DNA of 39,492 nt from Syntrophaceticus schinkii (GTDB lineage Bacteria; Bacillota; DSM-12270; Thermacetogeniales; Thermacetogeniaceae). Location of the stretch: NCBI RefSeq assembly GCF_000946815.1, contig NZ_CDRZ01000298.1:1-39492 (forward strand), read 5' to 3'. Below the pieces are notes generated by a model. That model was not told where the DNA came from, did no database searches, and saw only the letters and a program-made list of their open reading frames with translations. Shown in pieces: positions 1 through 7,694 of this stretch; position 1 is the first letter of the stretch; each line of letters starts with the position of its first letter. The position numbers and the translations under genes are program-made.

Positions 1-67
1 GTAAGCCCTCAGGCAGGAATACCTTGTTGATGTATCGAAGAAAATCTTTGAGCCACCGTTTCGACAT
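1..67 (-). CDS. 5' end of an unidentified gene, cut by the window edge
   Basis: An ATG at 67 opens a frame that runs off the left edge after 22 codons; it begins MSKRWLKDFLRYINKVFLPE. An AGGAGG ribosome binding site lies about 9 bases upstream of the ATG (79-84 region), which is the main reason to call it real. I do not recognise the family from so few residues. The ribosome binding site lies inside one arm of an inverted repeat, described separately. Confidence 0.45.
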   Translation of the reverse strand, partial: MSKRWLKDFLRYINKVFLPEGL

Positions 68-78
68 CGGTGGTAACA

Positions 79-120
79 CCTCCTGGAAATGATGATTTGA
101 TCGTTGTTGCTTCCAGGAGG
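79..120 (-). promoter_or_regulatory. Inverted repeat that can hide the ribosome binding site of the left-edge gene
   Basis: CCTCCTGGAA at 79-88 is matched exactly by TTCCAGGAGG at 111-120, with a 22-base loop. On the minus strand the proximal arm contains the AGGAGG of the gene starting at 67, so the folded mRNA would pair it. A translational switch is an inference; the repeat could also be a simple duplication of a Shine-Dalgarno-like block. Confidence 0.35.
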
Positions 121-324
121 TTTTTGTCATTAGTTATGTTTTTTCCTGCCTGTTTGGTTTAAAAAATGCGAATTAATAAAATTTTGCTTTTATACTGCGT
201 TGCTTGCACCGCAAGAACTTAGGCGATCACCTGCGGAGTTTCTGTTTACCTGGTTCTGCAAAGGTAGACTTGGGTGAATTAGGGAAATGCAACGGGTGGA
301 TAAGTGGAACGAGAGCCTGAATGC

Positions 325-378
325 GCAAGGGGGACAATTTCCCCTATGCACGCGTGCACCGGGAACTGTCCCCCTTGC
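325..378. repeat. GGGGAC-family inverted repeat with a central palindrome
   Basis: GCAAGGGGGACAATTTCCC (325-343) pairs with GGGAACTGTCCCCCTTGC (361-378) with few mismatches. The loop contains the perfect 12-base palindrome TGCACGCGTGCA (347-358). Related GGGGACxGTTCCC or GAACCGTCCCC motifs recur in spacers across the window, so this is one copy of a dispersed family. Confidence 0.6.
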
Positions 379-560
379 ACGCAAGCTTAACATCGCCATA
401 ACTGATAGACATAGATAGCTAAAAAGCCTGTTACCAGGACAAAAACTGGCACAGGCAATTTTAAAATTAAAAGCTTCTCTCACTGCTGAACACCCACTGC
501 ATTGTAGAGATAAGAGGCCAAGTGGGCGGTTCCACTTGAGATGTGTAAACTTGAAGTGCA

Positions 561-655
561 GGGCAGCGCGCGTCATAGAGATGACCGCTTAAAGTTCGGG
601 CAAATTCTTGACCACCTCAGTGAGTTGGGCAGCCGCGTCATAGAGATGACCGCTT
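561..655. repeat. Direct repeat pair with small internal palindrome
   Basis: GGGCAGC(GC)GCGTCATAGAGATGACCGCTT occurs at 561-590 and, two bases shorter near its 5' side, at 627-655. Each copy contains GTCAT-AGAG-ATGAC, a short hairpin. The repeats are 66 bases apart. No function can be read from the sequence. Confidence 0.6.
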
Positions 656-776
656 CAGTTTCAGCTTGATATGTGTGAACTTGAATTCGAGGTGCCGGCA
701 ATTTCTAAAATTCTGCAGGGACGGTTCCACTTGATATGTATGTACGATGTATCAGTAGACACTGTAATAGAAACGC

Positions 777-980
777 CTATAATTCTAGCGTTCCCTCGCC
801 CCCGATAGAGCCACCCTCTACCAATTCAGCCACTGGCACAAGAAGGTGATCCCCTGTTTCCAAATACCTCACCTCGGCGTCTTCTCCATCCAGGTTTTCA
901 ATCCAAACAGGAGCCCCATTGTATAACACCTCAACTACACCCAGTGATTCGACAATCTTTTGTGCTTTTTCCGGATCCAA
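777..980 (-). CDS. sspH: H-type small acid-soluble spore protein
   Basis: This 67-residue protein matches the layout of the SspH family (small acid-soluble spore proteins packed in the spore core). The N-terminus MDPEKAQKIVESLGVVEV is followed by the hallmark segment LYNGAPVWIENLD at residues 19-31, and the C-terminal part carries VPVAELVEGG. The start is a TTG at 980 preceded by AAAGGGGTG about 8 bases upstream; no ATG serves. Length fits the family (about 60 residues). The C-terminal GGEGTLEL tail is slightly longer than usual. It stands alone between repeat-filled spacers and would be expected to be expressed in the forespore. It is the best evidence in the window for an endospore former. 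Confidence 0.85.
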   Translation of the reverse strand: MDPEKAQKIVESLGVVEVLYNGAPVWIENLDGEDAEVRYLETGDHLLVPVAELVEGGSIGGEGTLEL

Positions 981-1274
981 CTGCTACACCCCTTTTTGTA
1001 TTTATAATTCCCGCCTTTTATAAAAGTAGTCAGTATCCTTCCTCAAGTCTTAAGCATGACTTCTCCTTCTCACCACAGGCCCATCTCCACATCATCAAAC
1101 CCCGCAAAACACAAAAAGGGAACACAAGGTGGTTCCTGGATACTTCAAACTTCTGGCTTCCGGTTTCTAACTTCTGCTTTTATTTGGGTGACTGTCACCT
1201 GGGAAGGCAACCTGTATATAAAGATTCGGCCTTTTGGTGACAGTCACCTGAAAAGTCACCTAAAAAATGCGTGC
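981..1274. repeat. Spacer with GGTGACNGTCACC palindromes and AACTTCTGGCTTC-type repeats
   Basis: No gene is evident. Two palindromes, GGTGACTGTCACC (1187-1199) and GGTGACAGTCACC (1236-1248), follow a CTTCTGGCTTCCGG phrase (1150-1163). Both motif types recur elsewhere in the window (for example 13229-13241 and 9515-9545). The second palindrome lies immediately downstream of the UPF0182 gene stop on the minus strand and might act in 3'-end formation. Confidence 0.45.
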
Positions 1275-3992
1275 CTAGGAATCCTTGGCTTTCTTGCCCA
1301 CCATCTCTTCCAGCACCTTGCCCAGTTCATCGATGGCTTTGCCGTATCCTGCCCAGTCACCGGTCTTGAGGGCTTTATTTGCCTCTAGATAAAGCTGATT
1401 TGCCTTTTCCGCAAGGCTGTCTTTATCTTGCGGAACGGGAGCAACATCATCGGGTTGAGGGCTGGGGGTATCTGCATCCACTCCGAACAGTTTGTTGAGG
1501 GCGCTCCAGAGGTCTCTTTCCATGACAACCCGGCCATCATAGAAGGCGATCACCCGGGTCAGCTCCGGCATGGCGCTCTCCTTGGCCTGCAGGAAGAGGG
1601 GCTCCACATAGAGGAGTTTTCCGGCCAGGGGGACTGTGATCAAATTTCCGCGAATCACCTGGGAACCGTGCTGGTTCCAGAGGGTGAGTTGGCTGGAGAT
1701 TTCGCCATCCTGATCAACGCTGGCCTCCACCTGCATTGGTCCGTAGGCGTGGATATCTTTGGGAAAGACATCGACAACCATTTCCCCATATTGGTCGCCG
1801 TCACAGCGCGCCGCAAACCAGGCCACAGCATTTTCACGGTTTACCGGTGTGAAGGGAAGGATCAAGACAAACTCCTCTTTTTCCCCACCGGAAAGCTTCA
1901 TCATGGTATAATACGGCTCGATTTCCTGGCTGTCATCTGAGAATTTTTCATGGGGAATCGACCATTCGTCCTCACGGTTATAGAAAACCCGTGCATCCTG
2001 GACATGGTATTCGGCAAAAACCTCTGCCTGAAGTTTAAACAGGTCTACAGGATAGCGCAGGTGCTCCCTGAGGGATTCCGGCATCTCAGATAGGGGGCGA
2101 TAAAGGCCCGGGTAAATCTTACTGTAGACCCCGACCACCGGGTCGGTGGGATCACTCACATAAAAGGCATATTCACCATTATAGGCATCCACAACCACCT
2201 TCACCGAATTGCGAGTATAGTTGATGCCCTCCCTCATATCCGAGTAGGGATAATGGCTGGCTACTGTATAGGCATCGAGGATCCAAAAGATGCGGCCGTC
2301 TGCCACAACCGGATAGGGGTCACTGTCAAAGCGGAGGTACGGAGCCAGGCGGCTGGCATCCTGTACAGTGCGCTGATAGAGAATGCGGCTTTCAGAGGTG
2401 ATATCGGAACTGAGCAAGAGCCGCATATCTTTGAAATGCAGGGCATAGAGAATGCGGCGGAAGGGTGTCAGCTGCACACCGCCCTTCCCCTGATAGCTGC
2501 AGTAAATATTCTTCTCACCTGATGGGTAATCGAACTCCCCAATTTTGGTATTCACAACAACAATGCTGTCGGTCAGTTCGCCATAGTAAATTTCCGGCCT
2601 CTCAACCTTGATCTCGGAAAATTCCGCTTGAGGGGGGATGTTTTCCAACAGGTAAAGGGGACGGCCCTCAGCTGTCACTTCGTTCACCGGGCTGACCACT
2701 GCGCCATAGCCATGGGTATACTGCAGGCGGCGGTTCACCCAGGTGCGGGCACGCTCAGACAGCTTGTCCTGATTCAATTCTCTCGCAGAGATCATCACCT
2801 GGCGGTAGTCATCACCAAAGCGGTAGCGGTCAACATTGACATCGTGAAAACTGTAATAACGGCGCAACTGCTGCATCTGGTTGTACACCTGCTGGATGGG
2901 ACGGAAATCCCAGAGGCGTATATTTGACAGAGTAACCCGATTTTTTTCTACAATATCTTGCCCCGCTTCTTCTGCATCATCTGTGATCACACTTACAGAT
3001 TTGACTCCATCCAGTCCGTAAGCGTAGCGGGTGGCTGCGATGTTGTGCTCGATGTATTTCTTTTCGCGGCTGAACTCATTGGGCTCCACACGGAATTTCT
3101 GAATAACAAAAGGGTAAAGGCCTCCTACAAGGATGGATGCGATCAGCAGCATACCGACACCTGTAGCCACCGGAAGCACCTTCCCGCGCAGGAGGCTGAT
3201 AAAGACCAGGATGGCCGCCAATAGCGCGACCACAATCAGGATCTTTAAGGCCGGGATACGGGCATGGACATCTGTAAAGCCCGCACCGAAGAAAGAGCCC
3301 TGCGCGGTGGTCAGCAGACCGAACATGGAAAGGTAGTATTGCCAGGCCTTCAATACCAGCAGCCCGGCGATAAGAGAGGCCAGGTGCAGTTTGACCGGGG
3401 AAAAGATACGCCAGCCACCTTTTAGAAATTCACTGGAAGCAAGAAAAAAGTAAAGCAGCCCGCAGATAAACAGCATGAGGATCACTGCAGAAGTCAGTGA
3501 AGACTGCAGCAATTCGTAAAAAGGAAGCTTAAAGAGATAAAAGGAAGCATCTTTGCCCATGATAGGGTCAGGGCGTCCAAAGGGAAGTGCATAGAAAAAC
3601 TTCTGGAAAACCTCCCAGCGGGTACTGATGCTTACAGCGAAAAGCAGTGCAAACAGGGCACTCACTCCACCGGCCAGAAGCTTGCCTATCTTAGATGAAA
3701 AAATGCGGCGCAAGGGGGCTATAAAGACTTCATAAACCCGGGTGTTGATATCAATAACCTGAAAGGCCGGCAAAGAGCGGCGGAGATACCAAAAATTTGC
3801 CTGGAAAAATGCGAAAAAAACAAGAAAGACAACAGCCCCCACCACAAAGCGCGTCAAAAACAGTGTCCAAAACACCCTTTGATAGCTAAGGGAAGAAAAC
3901 CACATAAAATTAGACCAGATCCCCAGTACACTTCCCAGAACAAATAGAGCAAATATTAAAATGAGCAATTGCAGTAGCCGTTTCCTCTGCAT
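1275..3992 (-). CDS. UPF0182 (COG1615) family large membrane protein
   Basis: This protein of about 905 residues has a hydrophobic N-terminal third with about seven predicted membrane segments, beginning LLQLLILIFALFVLGSVLGI. A long, mostly hydrophilic extracytoplasmic region follows. Family-typical phrases include WSNFMWFSSLSYQRVFWT near the N-terminus, RVEPNEFSREKKYIEHNI after the membrane part, and RNSVKVVVDAYNGEYAFYV. The C-terminal 60 residues after a Pro-rich linker (SPQPDDVAPVPQ) look helical. The start chosen is ATG at 3992, with AGAGGAGG 5-6 bases upstream; an in-frame TTG at 4010 lies within that site and is unlikely. Length fits the family (about 900). Its biochemical role is unknown, and nothing nearby suggests one. 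Confidence 0.9.
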   Translation of the reverse strand: MQRKRLLQLLILIFALFVLGSVLGIWSNFMWFSSLSYQRVFWTLFLTRFVVGAVVFLVFFAFFQANFWYLRRSLPAFQVIDINTRVYEVFIAPLRRIFSSKIGKLLAGGVSALFALLFAVSISTRWEVFQKFFYALPFGRPDPIMGKDASFYLFKLPFYELLQSSLTSAVILMLFICGLLYFFLASSEFLKGGWRIFSPVKLHLASLIAGLLVLKAWQYYLSMFGLLTTAQGSFFGAGFTDVHARIPALKILIVVALLAAILVFISLLRGKVLPVATGVGMLLIASILVGGLYPFVIQKFRVEPNEFSREKKYIEHNIAATRYAYGLDGVKSVSVITDDAEEAGQDIVEKNRVTLSNIRLWDFRPIQQVYNQMQQLRRYYSFHDVNVDRYRFGDDYRQVMISARELNQDKLSERARTWVNRRLQYTHGYGAVVSPVNEVTAEGRPLYLLENIPPQAEFSEIKVERPEIYYGELTDSIVVVNTKIGEFDYPSGEKNIYCSYQGKGGVQLTPFRRILYALHFKDMRLLLSSDITSESRILYQRTVQDASRLAPYLRFDSDPYPVVADGRIFWILDAYTVASHYPYSDMREGINYTRNSVKVVVDAYNGEYAFYVSDPTDPVVGVYSKIYPGLYRPLSEMPESLREHLRYPVDLFKLQAEVFAEYHVQDARVFYNREDEWSIPHEKFSDDSQEIEPYYTMMKLSGGEKEEFVLILPFTPVNRENAVAWFAARCDGDQYGEMVVDVFPKDIHAYGPMQVEASVDQDGEISSQLTLWNQHGSQVIRGNLITVPLAGKLLYVEPLFLQAKESAMPELTRVIAFYDGRVVMERDLWSALNKLFGVDADTPSPQPDDVAPVPQDKDSLAEKANQLYLEANKALKTGDWAGYGKAIDELGKVLEEMVGKKAKDS

Positions 3993-4422
3993 GAAATCCT
4001 CCTCTTCCAACAGAATTTACCTTGCAAAACTCCATCTTTTCGAATACTATATAGAAACAATCCATTCGGGGAACTGACATTTGCACAGCTACTTCCCCAA
4101 CTCGAACTATATTTATAGATAGCTTTTGAAATATCCTTCTATTATTTTTCTCCATTTTAAATTGTAAGCAAAATATACCTGACGGAGATGCACCGGGGAC
4201 GGTTCCCGGCGCATTTCTGACGCAAAGTCACACCACTATTCGTTTCTGGACTATGCAAATAACCGGTTGCAGATTAGCAACCCTGGGAAAGGAGTGGTGT
4301 TGGATACGTGATACATGGTAACAGTCACCATTCCCCTGTGAGACGCGAGAACCGTCCCCGCGTCTCCCCGCGTCTCATGATATAATTATTGATATAAAGA
4401 TTTCTATAAGGGGTGTTTGGGT
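3993..4422. repeat. Spacer with two GGGGACGG/GAACCGTCCCC repeat copies
   Basis: The first part should hold the promoter of the UPF0182 gene. Copies of the dispersed repeat are CACCGGGGACGGTTCCCGGC (4191-4210) and GAACCGTCCCCGCGTCTCC (4350-4368). A GTAACAGTCACC phrase lies at 4319-4330. No further gene is seen. Confidence 0.45.
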
Positions 4423-4629
4423 ATGAACAACGATGTCGATATCTTCGGGACATTGCTTGAAAAGCCTGAAACAGAGGTCCGCAACTGTGAGAACTGCAAC
4501 AACGGGATTAAAACCAAGGACGGACTCAAGTGCTGTTTCAACAGAAAAGAAGAGTGTATCGGGGATGGGGAATACAAACACTGGACACCGCTTGCTGTGA
4601 TCGTGATCGGGGACGAGAATTATGATTGA
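4423..4629 (+). CDS. Small Cys-rich protein of unknown function
   Basis: This is a 68-residue protein and one of the few plus-strand genes. The start is ATG at 4423 with AAGGGGTG (4408-4415) at good distance; an upstream in-frame TTG at 4417 is too close to that site. The Cys pattern is CENCNN near residue 22, then CCF and EECIGDG, followed by EYKHWTP. Six cysteines in about 30 residues, in a CxxC...CC...C order, suggest metal binding or a small disulfide or zinc fold (inference). A hairpin with a T-run follows directly. I do not recognise a named family. Confidence 0.6.
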   Translation: MNNDVDIFGTLLEKPETEVRNCENCNNGIKTKDGLKCCFNRKEECIGDGEYKHWTPLAVIVIGDENYD

Positions 4630-4659
4630 CGTACTCCCACGACTGTTTCCGCCTTTCAT

Positions 4660-4715
4660 CCCACCATTAAAAGGGTGGGTTTTCCCGGCGGATGATTGTA
4701 AATAAAAACCCACCC
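4660..4715 (+). terminator. Hairpin(s) between the Cys-rich gene and the hydantoinase gene
   Basis: CCCACC (4660-4665) pairs with GGTGGG (4674-4679) and is followed by TTTTCCC, a short terminator for the plus-strand gene. The same right arm can instead form an 11-base perfect stem, GGGTGGGTTTT (4673-4683) with AAAACCCACCC (4705-4715). That stem ends in T-rich sequence on either strand and could terminate the hydantoinase transcript from the other side. Confidence 0.55.
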
Positions 4716-4723
4716 CTCATTAA

Positions 4724-4771
4724 TGCAGTTGGGGTGGGAGAGTTGGGGTGGTGCAGTTGGGGTGGGAGAGT
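4724..4771. repeat. Imperfect tandem G-rich repeat
   Basis: TGCAGTTGGGGTGGGAGAGT occurs exactly twice, at 4724-4743 and 4752-4771. A partial copy (TTGGGGTGG) lies between them. The units are only tens of bases beyond the hydantoinase stop codon. The closely spaced GGGG and GGG tracts could allow G-quadruplex formation on the plus strand (inference). Confidence 0.6.
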
Positions 4772-4807
4772 GACTACTGTGCATACTGTCCTTGACGCAG
4801 ATGACCC

Positions 4808-6202
4808 CTATTCTCTAAAACCGTCATAGCATAAACCATATGGTTTGGCCATAACTTGTTGACCCTGACCTTCTTTGCCGAGGAATTTGCCGTTTTCAGC
4901 TACCAGATTTCCTCTAAAGAATACTTTTTCTGCTCTTCCTATTTGTTCAAAGCCTTCAAAAGCGTTGTAATCAGTGTCATGTAAACTGGTTTCATTGCTG
5001 AAAACACCTTTGTAATCAGGATCAAAAATAACTATATCTGCATCTGACCCGACATCAATTTCCCCTTTTTGCGGGTATATACCACAAATTTTTGCCGGTT
5101 TTGTGCAGCAAACGTCAACAAACTTGGTACGGGAAATCTTGCCTTTTTCAACTCCATAGGTCCAAATCATATGCAGGCGATCTTGAACTCCTGGAGCACC
5201 GGGCGGTATTTTGCTAAAATCATTGATGCCCCTGTGTTTGGCAATCGCAAAACCGCCGATAACGGCACAATGGTCAGAGCTTACTGCCAGAATCCAGCCA
5301 TTCCGAATTGCTTCCCACAGATAATCAACATCTTCCTGTGGTCTTAAAGGTGGGTTACATACATATTTTGCCCCTTCAAAATTCGGTTTTTCTAAATTCT
5401 TGTCATTTAAACTCAGATAATGGGTACAGGTTTCTCCAAAGGCCTGAACCCCTTCAGCACGGGCTTCCCTTAAGACTTCTGCGGCTGCTCTGTTGGTCAC
5501 ATGGACTACAAAAAGCGGCGCATTGGCCATCTTTGCCATATAAACAGCCCTGGAGGTGGCTTCTGCTTCACACAGAATGGGTCTTGATAAAGAGAAATTT
5601 TCCGTGCCGGTTTTTCCTGCTGCTAAAAGCTGTTTAACTTTAACATCAATGATATCCGCATTTTCAGCATGAACCATAATCGTCACACCGCATTTTTTTG
5701 CAATCTGTAAAGCTTTAAAGATGGAGTCATCGGTGGCATAGTAATCCATACCCTTGTAAGCCATAAAGAGCTTGACCGAGGCCACCCCGACTTCAGGCAT
5801 AAAGGGTATATCGTTAAAGGATTGGTCCGTGGGATCCATGATGATTCCGTGCAGGACATAGTCCACCATGGCTTTTCCTTCTACAGCCTCTTTTTTATAT
5901 TTTATAATGGAGTCTTTAAGCCCTATACCTTTGGGTTGGACAACGAAGTCCCCAACTGTTGTGGTACCGCCCACTGCAGCAGCATCAGAAGTTTCATAAC
6001 CGAGGGAACTGAAGGAATTATAGTGAAGGTGCTCATCAACACCGCCTGGGAAAACATATTTACCGGAGGCATCTACCACCTGGTCGGCGCGGCCTTCTAA
6101 ACCGGTGCCAATCGCTGCAATTTTTTCGCCTTCGATCAGCACATCTGCTTTGTATTCATTTACCGAAGTCACTATAGTACCATTTTTAATTAAGATGCTC
6201 AT
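4808..6202 (-). CDS. hydA: D-hydantoinase / dihydropyrimidinase-like amidohydrolase
   Basis: This 464-residue protein has the full metal site of cyclic-amide hydrolases. D56-x-H58-x-H60 lies in GGVDEHLHYN, and the Lys that becomes carboxylated is K144 in ASVKLFMAYKG. H178 (VHAEN), H234 (VHVTN) and D310 (SSDHC) complete it. These enzymes open hydantoin or dihydropyrimidine rings to N-carbamoyl products in the cytoplasm. The ATG at 6202 has AGGAGGAG a few bases upstream, located inside the end of the upstream remnant frame. The next gene upstream is an N-carbamoylsarcosine-amidase-like enzyme, so together they would turn N-methylhydantoin into sarcosine (inference). Other ureide substrates remain possible. 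Length and residues look intact. Confidence 0.88.
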   Translation of the reverse strand: MSILIKNGTIVTSVNEYKADVLIEGEKIAAIGTGLEGRADQVVDASGKYVFPGGVDEHLHYNSFSSLGYETSDAAAVGGTTTVGDFVVQPKGIGLKDSIIKYKKEAVEGKAMVDYVLHGIIMDPTDQSFNDIPFMPEVGVASVKLFMAYKGMDYYATDDSIFKALQIAKKCGVTIMVHAENADIIDVKVKQLLAAGKTGTENFSLSRPILCEAEATSRAVYMAKMANAPLFVVHVTNRAAAEVLREARAEGVQAFGETCTHYLSLNDKNLEKPNFEGAKYVCNPPLRPQEDVDYLWEAIRNGWILAVSSDHCAVIGGFAIAKHRGINDFSKIPPGAPGVQDRLHMIWTYGVEKGKISRTKFVDVCCTKPAKICGIYPQKGEIDVGSDADIVIFDPDYKGVFSNETSLHDTDYNAFEGFEQIGRAEKVFFRGNLVAENGKFLGKEGQGQQVMAKPYGLCYDGFRE

Positions 6203-6212
6203 TTTTCTCCTC

Positions 6213-6338
6213 CTAATTCATTGGCTTGTTTATCAAACCCGGTTCCGTAGCGACTACCTTTTCACCTTCAATGAGTATATCAGCCTGGTATTTATTAACC
6301 GCTGATATGATGGTGCCGTTTTTTATCAATAGACTCAT
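6213..6338 (-). pseudogene. 41-codon remnant of a second hydantoinase copy
   Basis: An ATG at 6338 with AAGGAGAAG upstream opens a 41-codon frame whose first about 27 residues (MSLLIKNGTIISAVNKYQAD, then ILIEGEK) match the start of the intact hydantoinase closely. After EGEK the match fades and the frame ends at a TAG (6213-6215) overlapping the ribosome binding site of the intact gene. This looks like the leftover 5' end of a tandem duplicate. Because it still has start, ribosome binding site and stop, it could be translated and act as a leader coupled to the downstream gene (inference). Confidence 0.75.
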
Positions 6339-6350
6339 CTTACTTCTCCT

Positions 6351-6531
6351 TTATAACCTGAATTCCCGCGTTTTTATACCTATGTGCTTGAAACATCTAT
6401 AAACACTGCATTTCTTGCTCCTCATCGGTATAATAATTTATACCTATGAGGAATAAAAAACTTTTGAAATCTCTTATATCATGCGGATTAAGAGACTCAT
6501 AGGTATAATTTTCCGGGAATCCAGGTTATAA
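6351..6531. repeat. 181-bp MITE-like element with long terminal inverted repeats
   Basis: The left end TTATAACCTGAATTCCCG (6351-6368) matches the reverse complement of the right end (6514-6531) at 17 of 18 positions. The similarity continues inward to TTATACCTATG (6374-6384 and 6499-6509). Inside is a further hairpin, CCTCATCGGTATA (6420-6432) with TATACCTATGAGG (6439-6451), giving four alternating copies of the CCTCATAGGTATAA word. No coding frame is present. It sits between the amidase and hydantoinase genes and abuts the remnant's ribosome binding site. A non-autonomous element is the simplest reading; a structured 5' leader or operator array is the alternative. Confidence 0.6.
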
Positions 6532-6568
6532 GAAGAAAAACGTAATCTAAAATGAATGGGTGATAATA

Positions 6569-6610
6569 ACAGGGGACACAATTTTTATTTAATTAAAATG
6601 TGTCCCCTGT
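6569..6610. repeat. Near-perfect hairpin of the GGGGACA repeat family
   Basis: ACAGGGGACACAATTTT (6569-6585) pairs with AAAATGTGTCCCCTGT (6595-6610), with one bulged A. It lies 35 bases beyond the amidase stop and could stop that transcript weakly, but the lack of a clear T-run and the GGGGAC core place it with the dispersed repeats. Confidence 0.55.
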
Positions 6611-6645
6611 CAGTTCCCTACATCTCAGTGTAAGCCGATATTATA

Positions 6646-7392
6646 CTATATCTCTCTTTTATATACGCTTTTGTCGATGCCTTCCAGATATTTTACTACG
6701 TTTTCCAAGGGCTCAACATCGCAGAACTTGGCATCCATGTCAAACAGGTTCCAGGCAATAACCCCAGGTACTCTGTCTCCAATGGTGCCTTCCGGAATAA
6801 TTGTTTTAAATCCATATCCGGTTGAATCCATAACGGTGTGTCTAACACATGCACAGGAGGTGGCTCCCATTACGATAACTGTGTCAACTCCTAGGTGGTA
6901 CAGGGTTTCAGCCAAATGGGTGCCGAAGAAATTGCTGGCATATTTCTTATGAATAACGGGCTCTTCCGGCTGGGGTTTCAGTTTGGGGTCGATTTGCATC
7001 CATTCAGAGTTAATATCTAATGTGCGCATGGGAATTTTCTCGTCCCATTTGCAGAGGTCGAGCTGTCTTTTTCCAGTGTAGCCGGTGGTTGTGTGGAAAA
7101 TGGGAACTCCGGACTTTCTGGCCGCTTCCAGGACTTTAAGGGCATTGGCACAAACTTCTTCATTATTCTCACATGTAAAGGGGTGCCCATCGGACATCCA
7201 GGCCCTGGCCATATCCACTGTAGTTACTGCAGGGGCTTTACCGTAACCCATTCTTCTCTGGAAGCCTCTTTCTTTGTAGACCTTCCTGGCTTCCTCAAAA
7301 GCCCTATTTAACATTTCTTCATCAAAAGTATACTGTCCACCAGAGTCTGTATAGTTGTTCCAGTTTTCTTTTTTCTCCCATTTCTCTGCCAT
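6646..7392 (-). CDS. N-carbamoylsarcosine amidase-like isochorismatase-family hydrolase
   Basis: This 248-residue cysteine hydrolase belongs to the isochorismatase superfamily. The Asp of the triad is D60 in TTVDMARAW, the Lys lies in VIHKKYASNFFGT (149/150), and the Cys is C182 in GATSCACVRHT. The length, the phrase HKKYASNFFGT and the hydantoinase next door favour N-carbamoylsarcosine amidohydrolase, which yields sarcosine, CO2 and ammonia. Other N-carbamoyl amino acids or ureidoacrylate-type substrates are not excluded. The start is ATG at 7392 with AAAGGGTGG upstream; an in-frame extension to 7473 lacks such a site. A consensus sigma-54 promoter lies about 130 bases upstream, and the sigma-54 activator gene lies beyond it. 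Confidence 0.82.
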   Translation of the reverse strand: MAEKWEKKENWNNYTDSGGQYTFDEEMLNRAFEEARKVYKERGFQRRMGYGKAPAVTTVDMARAWMSDGHPFTCENNEEVCANALKVLEAARKSGVPIFHTTTGYTGKRQLDLCKWDEKIPMRTLDINSEWMQIDPKLKPQPEEPVIHKKYASNFFGTHLAETLYHLGVDTVIVMGATSCACVRHTVMDSTGYGFKTIIPEGTIGDRVPGVIAWNLFDMDAKFCDVEPLENVVKYLEGIDKSVYKREI

Positions 7393-7519
7393 TAATGTCC
7401 ACCCTTTCGTTTTTTGAGTTTTTACTTTGGAGAAACCCTGATTGCCACATCCGGTATAGTTTGGTTTCACCAACCCTTATTGAATTAACGGCCGTTAATT
7501 AACTCGCAACGATAGTAAT

Positions 7520-7535
7520 TGCAACAACCGTGCCA
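7520..7535 (-). promoter_or_regulatory. Sigma-54 (-24/-12) promoter of the amidase-hydantoinase genes
   Basis: On the minus strand the sequence TGGCACGGTTGTTGCA matches the RpoN consensus TGGCACG-N4-TTGCA at every defined position, with the GG and GC dinucleotides at the required spacing. Transcription would start near 7508 and run into the amidase gene at 7392. The adjacent gene encodes a sigma-54 activator. Confidence 0.88.
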
Positions 7536-7587
7536 ATCATAAATAACAGGATTATGCCGGTTAAAGGGTGGAATCCTTAGGATTTAG

Positions 7588-7694
7588 TGTTGCTTGTAGG
7601 CAACAGTTATTTGCTGATCCGTGTTTTATCCTTGTATAGTGCTATTTTGGCAAATTTGCAACGGTTTTTAGTCCTGTTGCTTATTTGCAACGGT
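7588..7694. promoter_or_regulatory. Putative activator sites (GTTGC-N6-GCAAC) upstream of the sigma-54 promoter
   Basis: Two inverted repeats of the same form occur: TGTTGC-N6-GCAACA (7588-7605) and GTTGC-N6-GCAAC (7676-7691). ATTTGCAACGGT is also directly repeated at 7654-7665 and 7683-7694, 29 bases apart, close to three helical turns. They lie 55-175 bases upstream of the promoter, the usual distance for enhancer sites of AAA+ activators. The likely ligand is the HTH of the regulator encoded at 7934-9405 (inference). Confidence 0.65.

Larger units (their letters stand above)
121..776. other. Repeat-rich non-coding spacer
   Basis: No convincing gene is seen in this stretch. It holds a GGGGAC-type inverted repeat (325-378) and a 30-base direct repeat (561-590 and 627-655). 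A phrase of the type TTCCACTTGAtATGTgT-AACTTGAA recurs near 530, 663 and 723. A 128-codon open frame on the minus strand runs through these repeats but has no ribosome binding site or recognisable protein signature, so I treat it as chance. Confidence 0.5.

Noticed and set aside
190-576. 128-codon minus-strand frame
   Set aside because: It crosses dispersed repeats, has no ribosome binding site and shows no protein-like composition.
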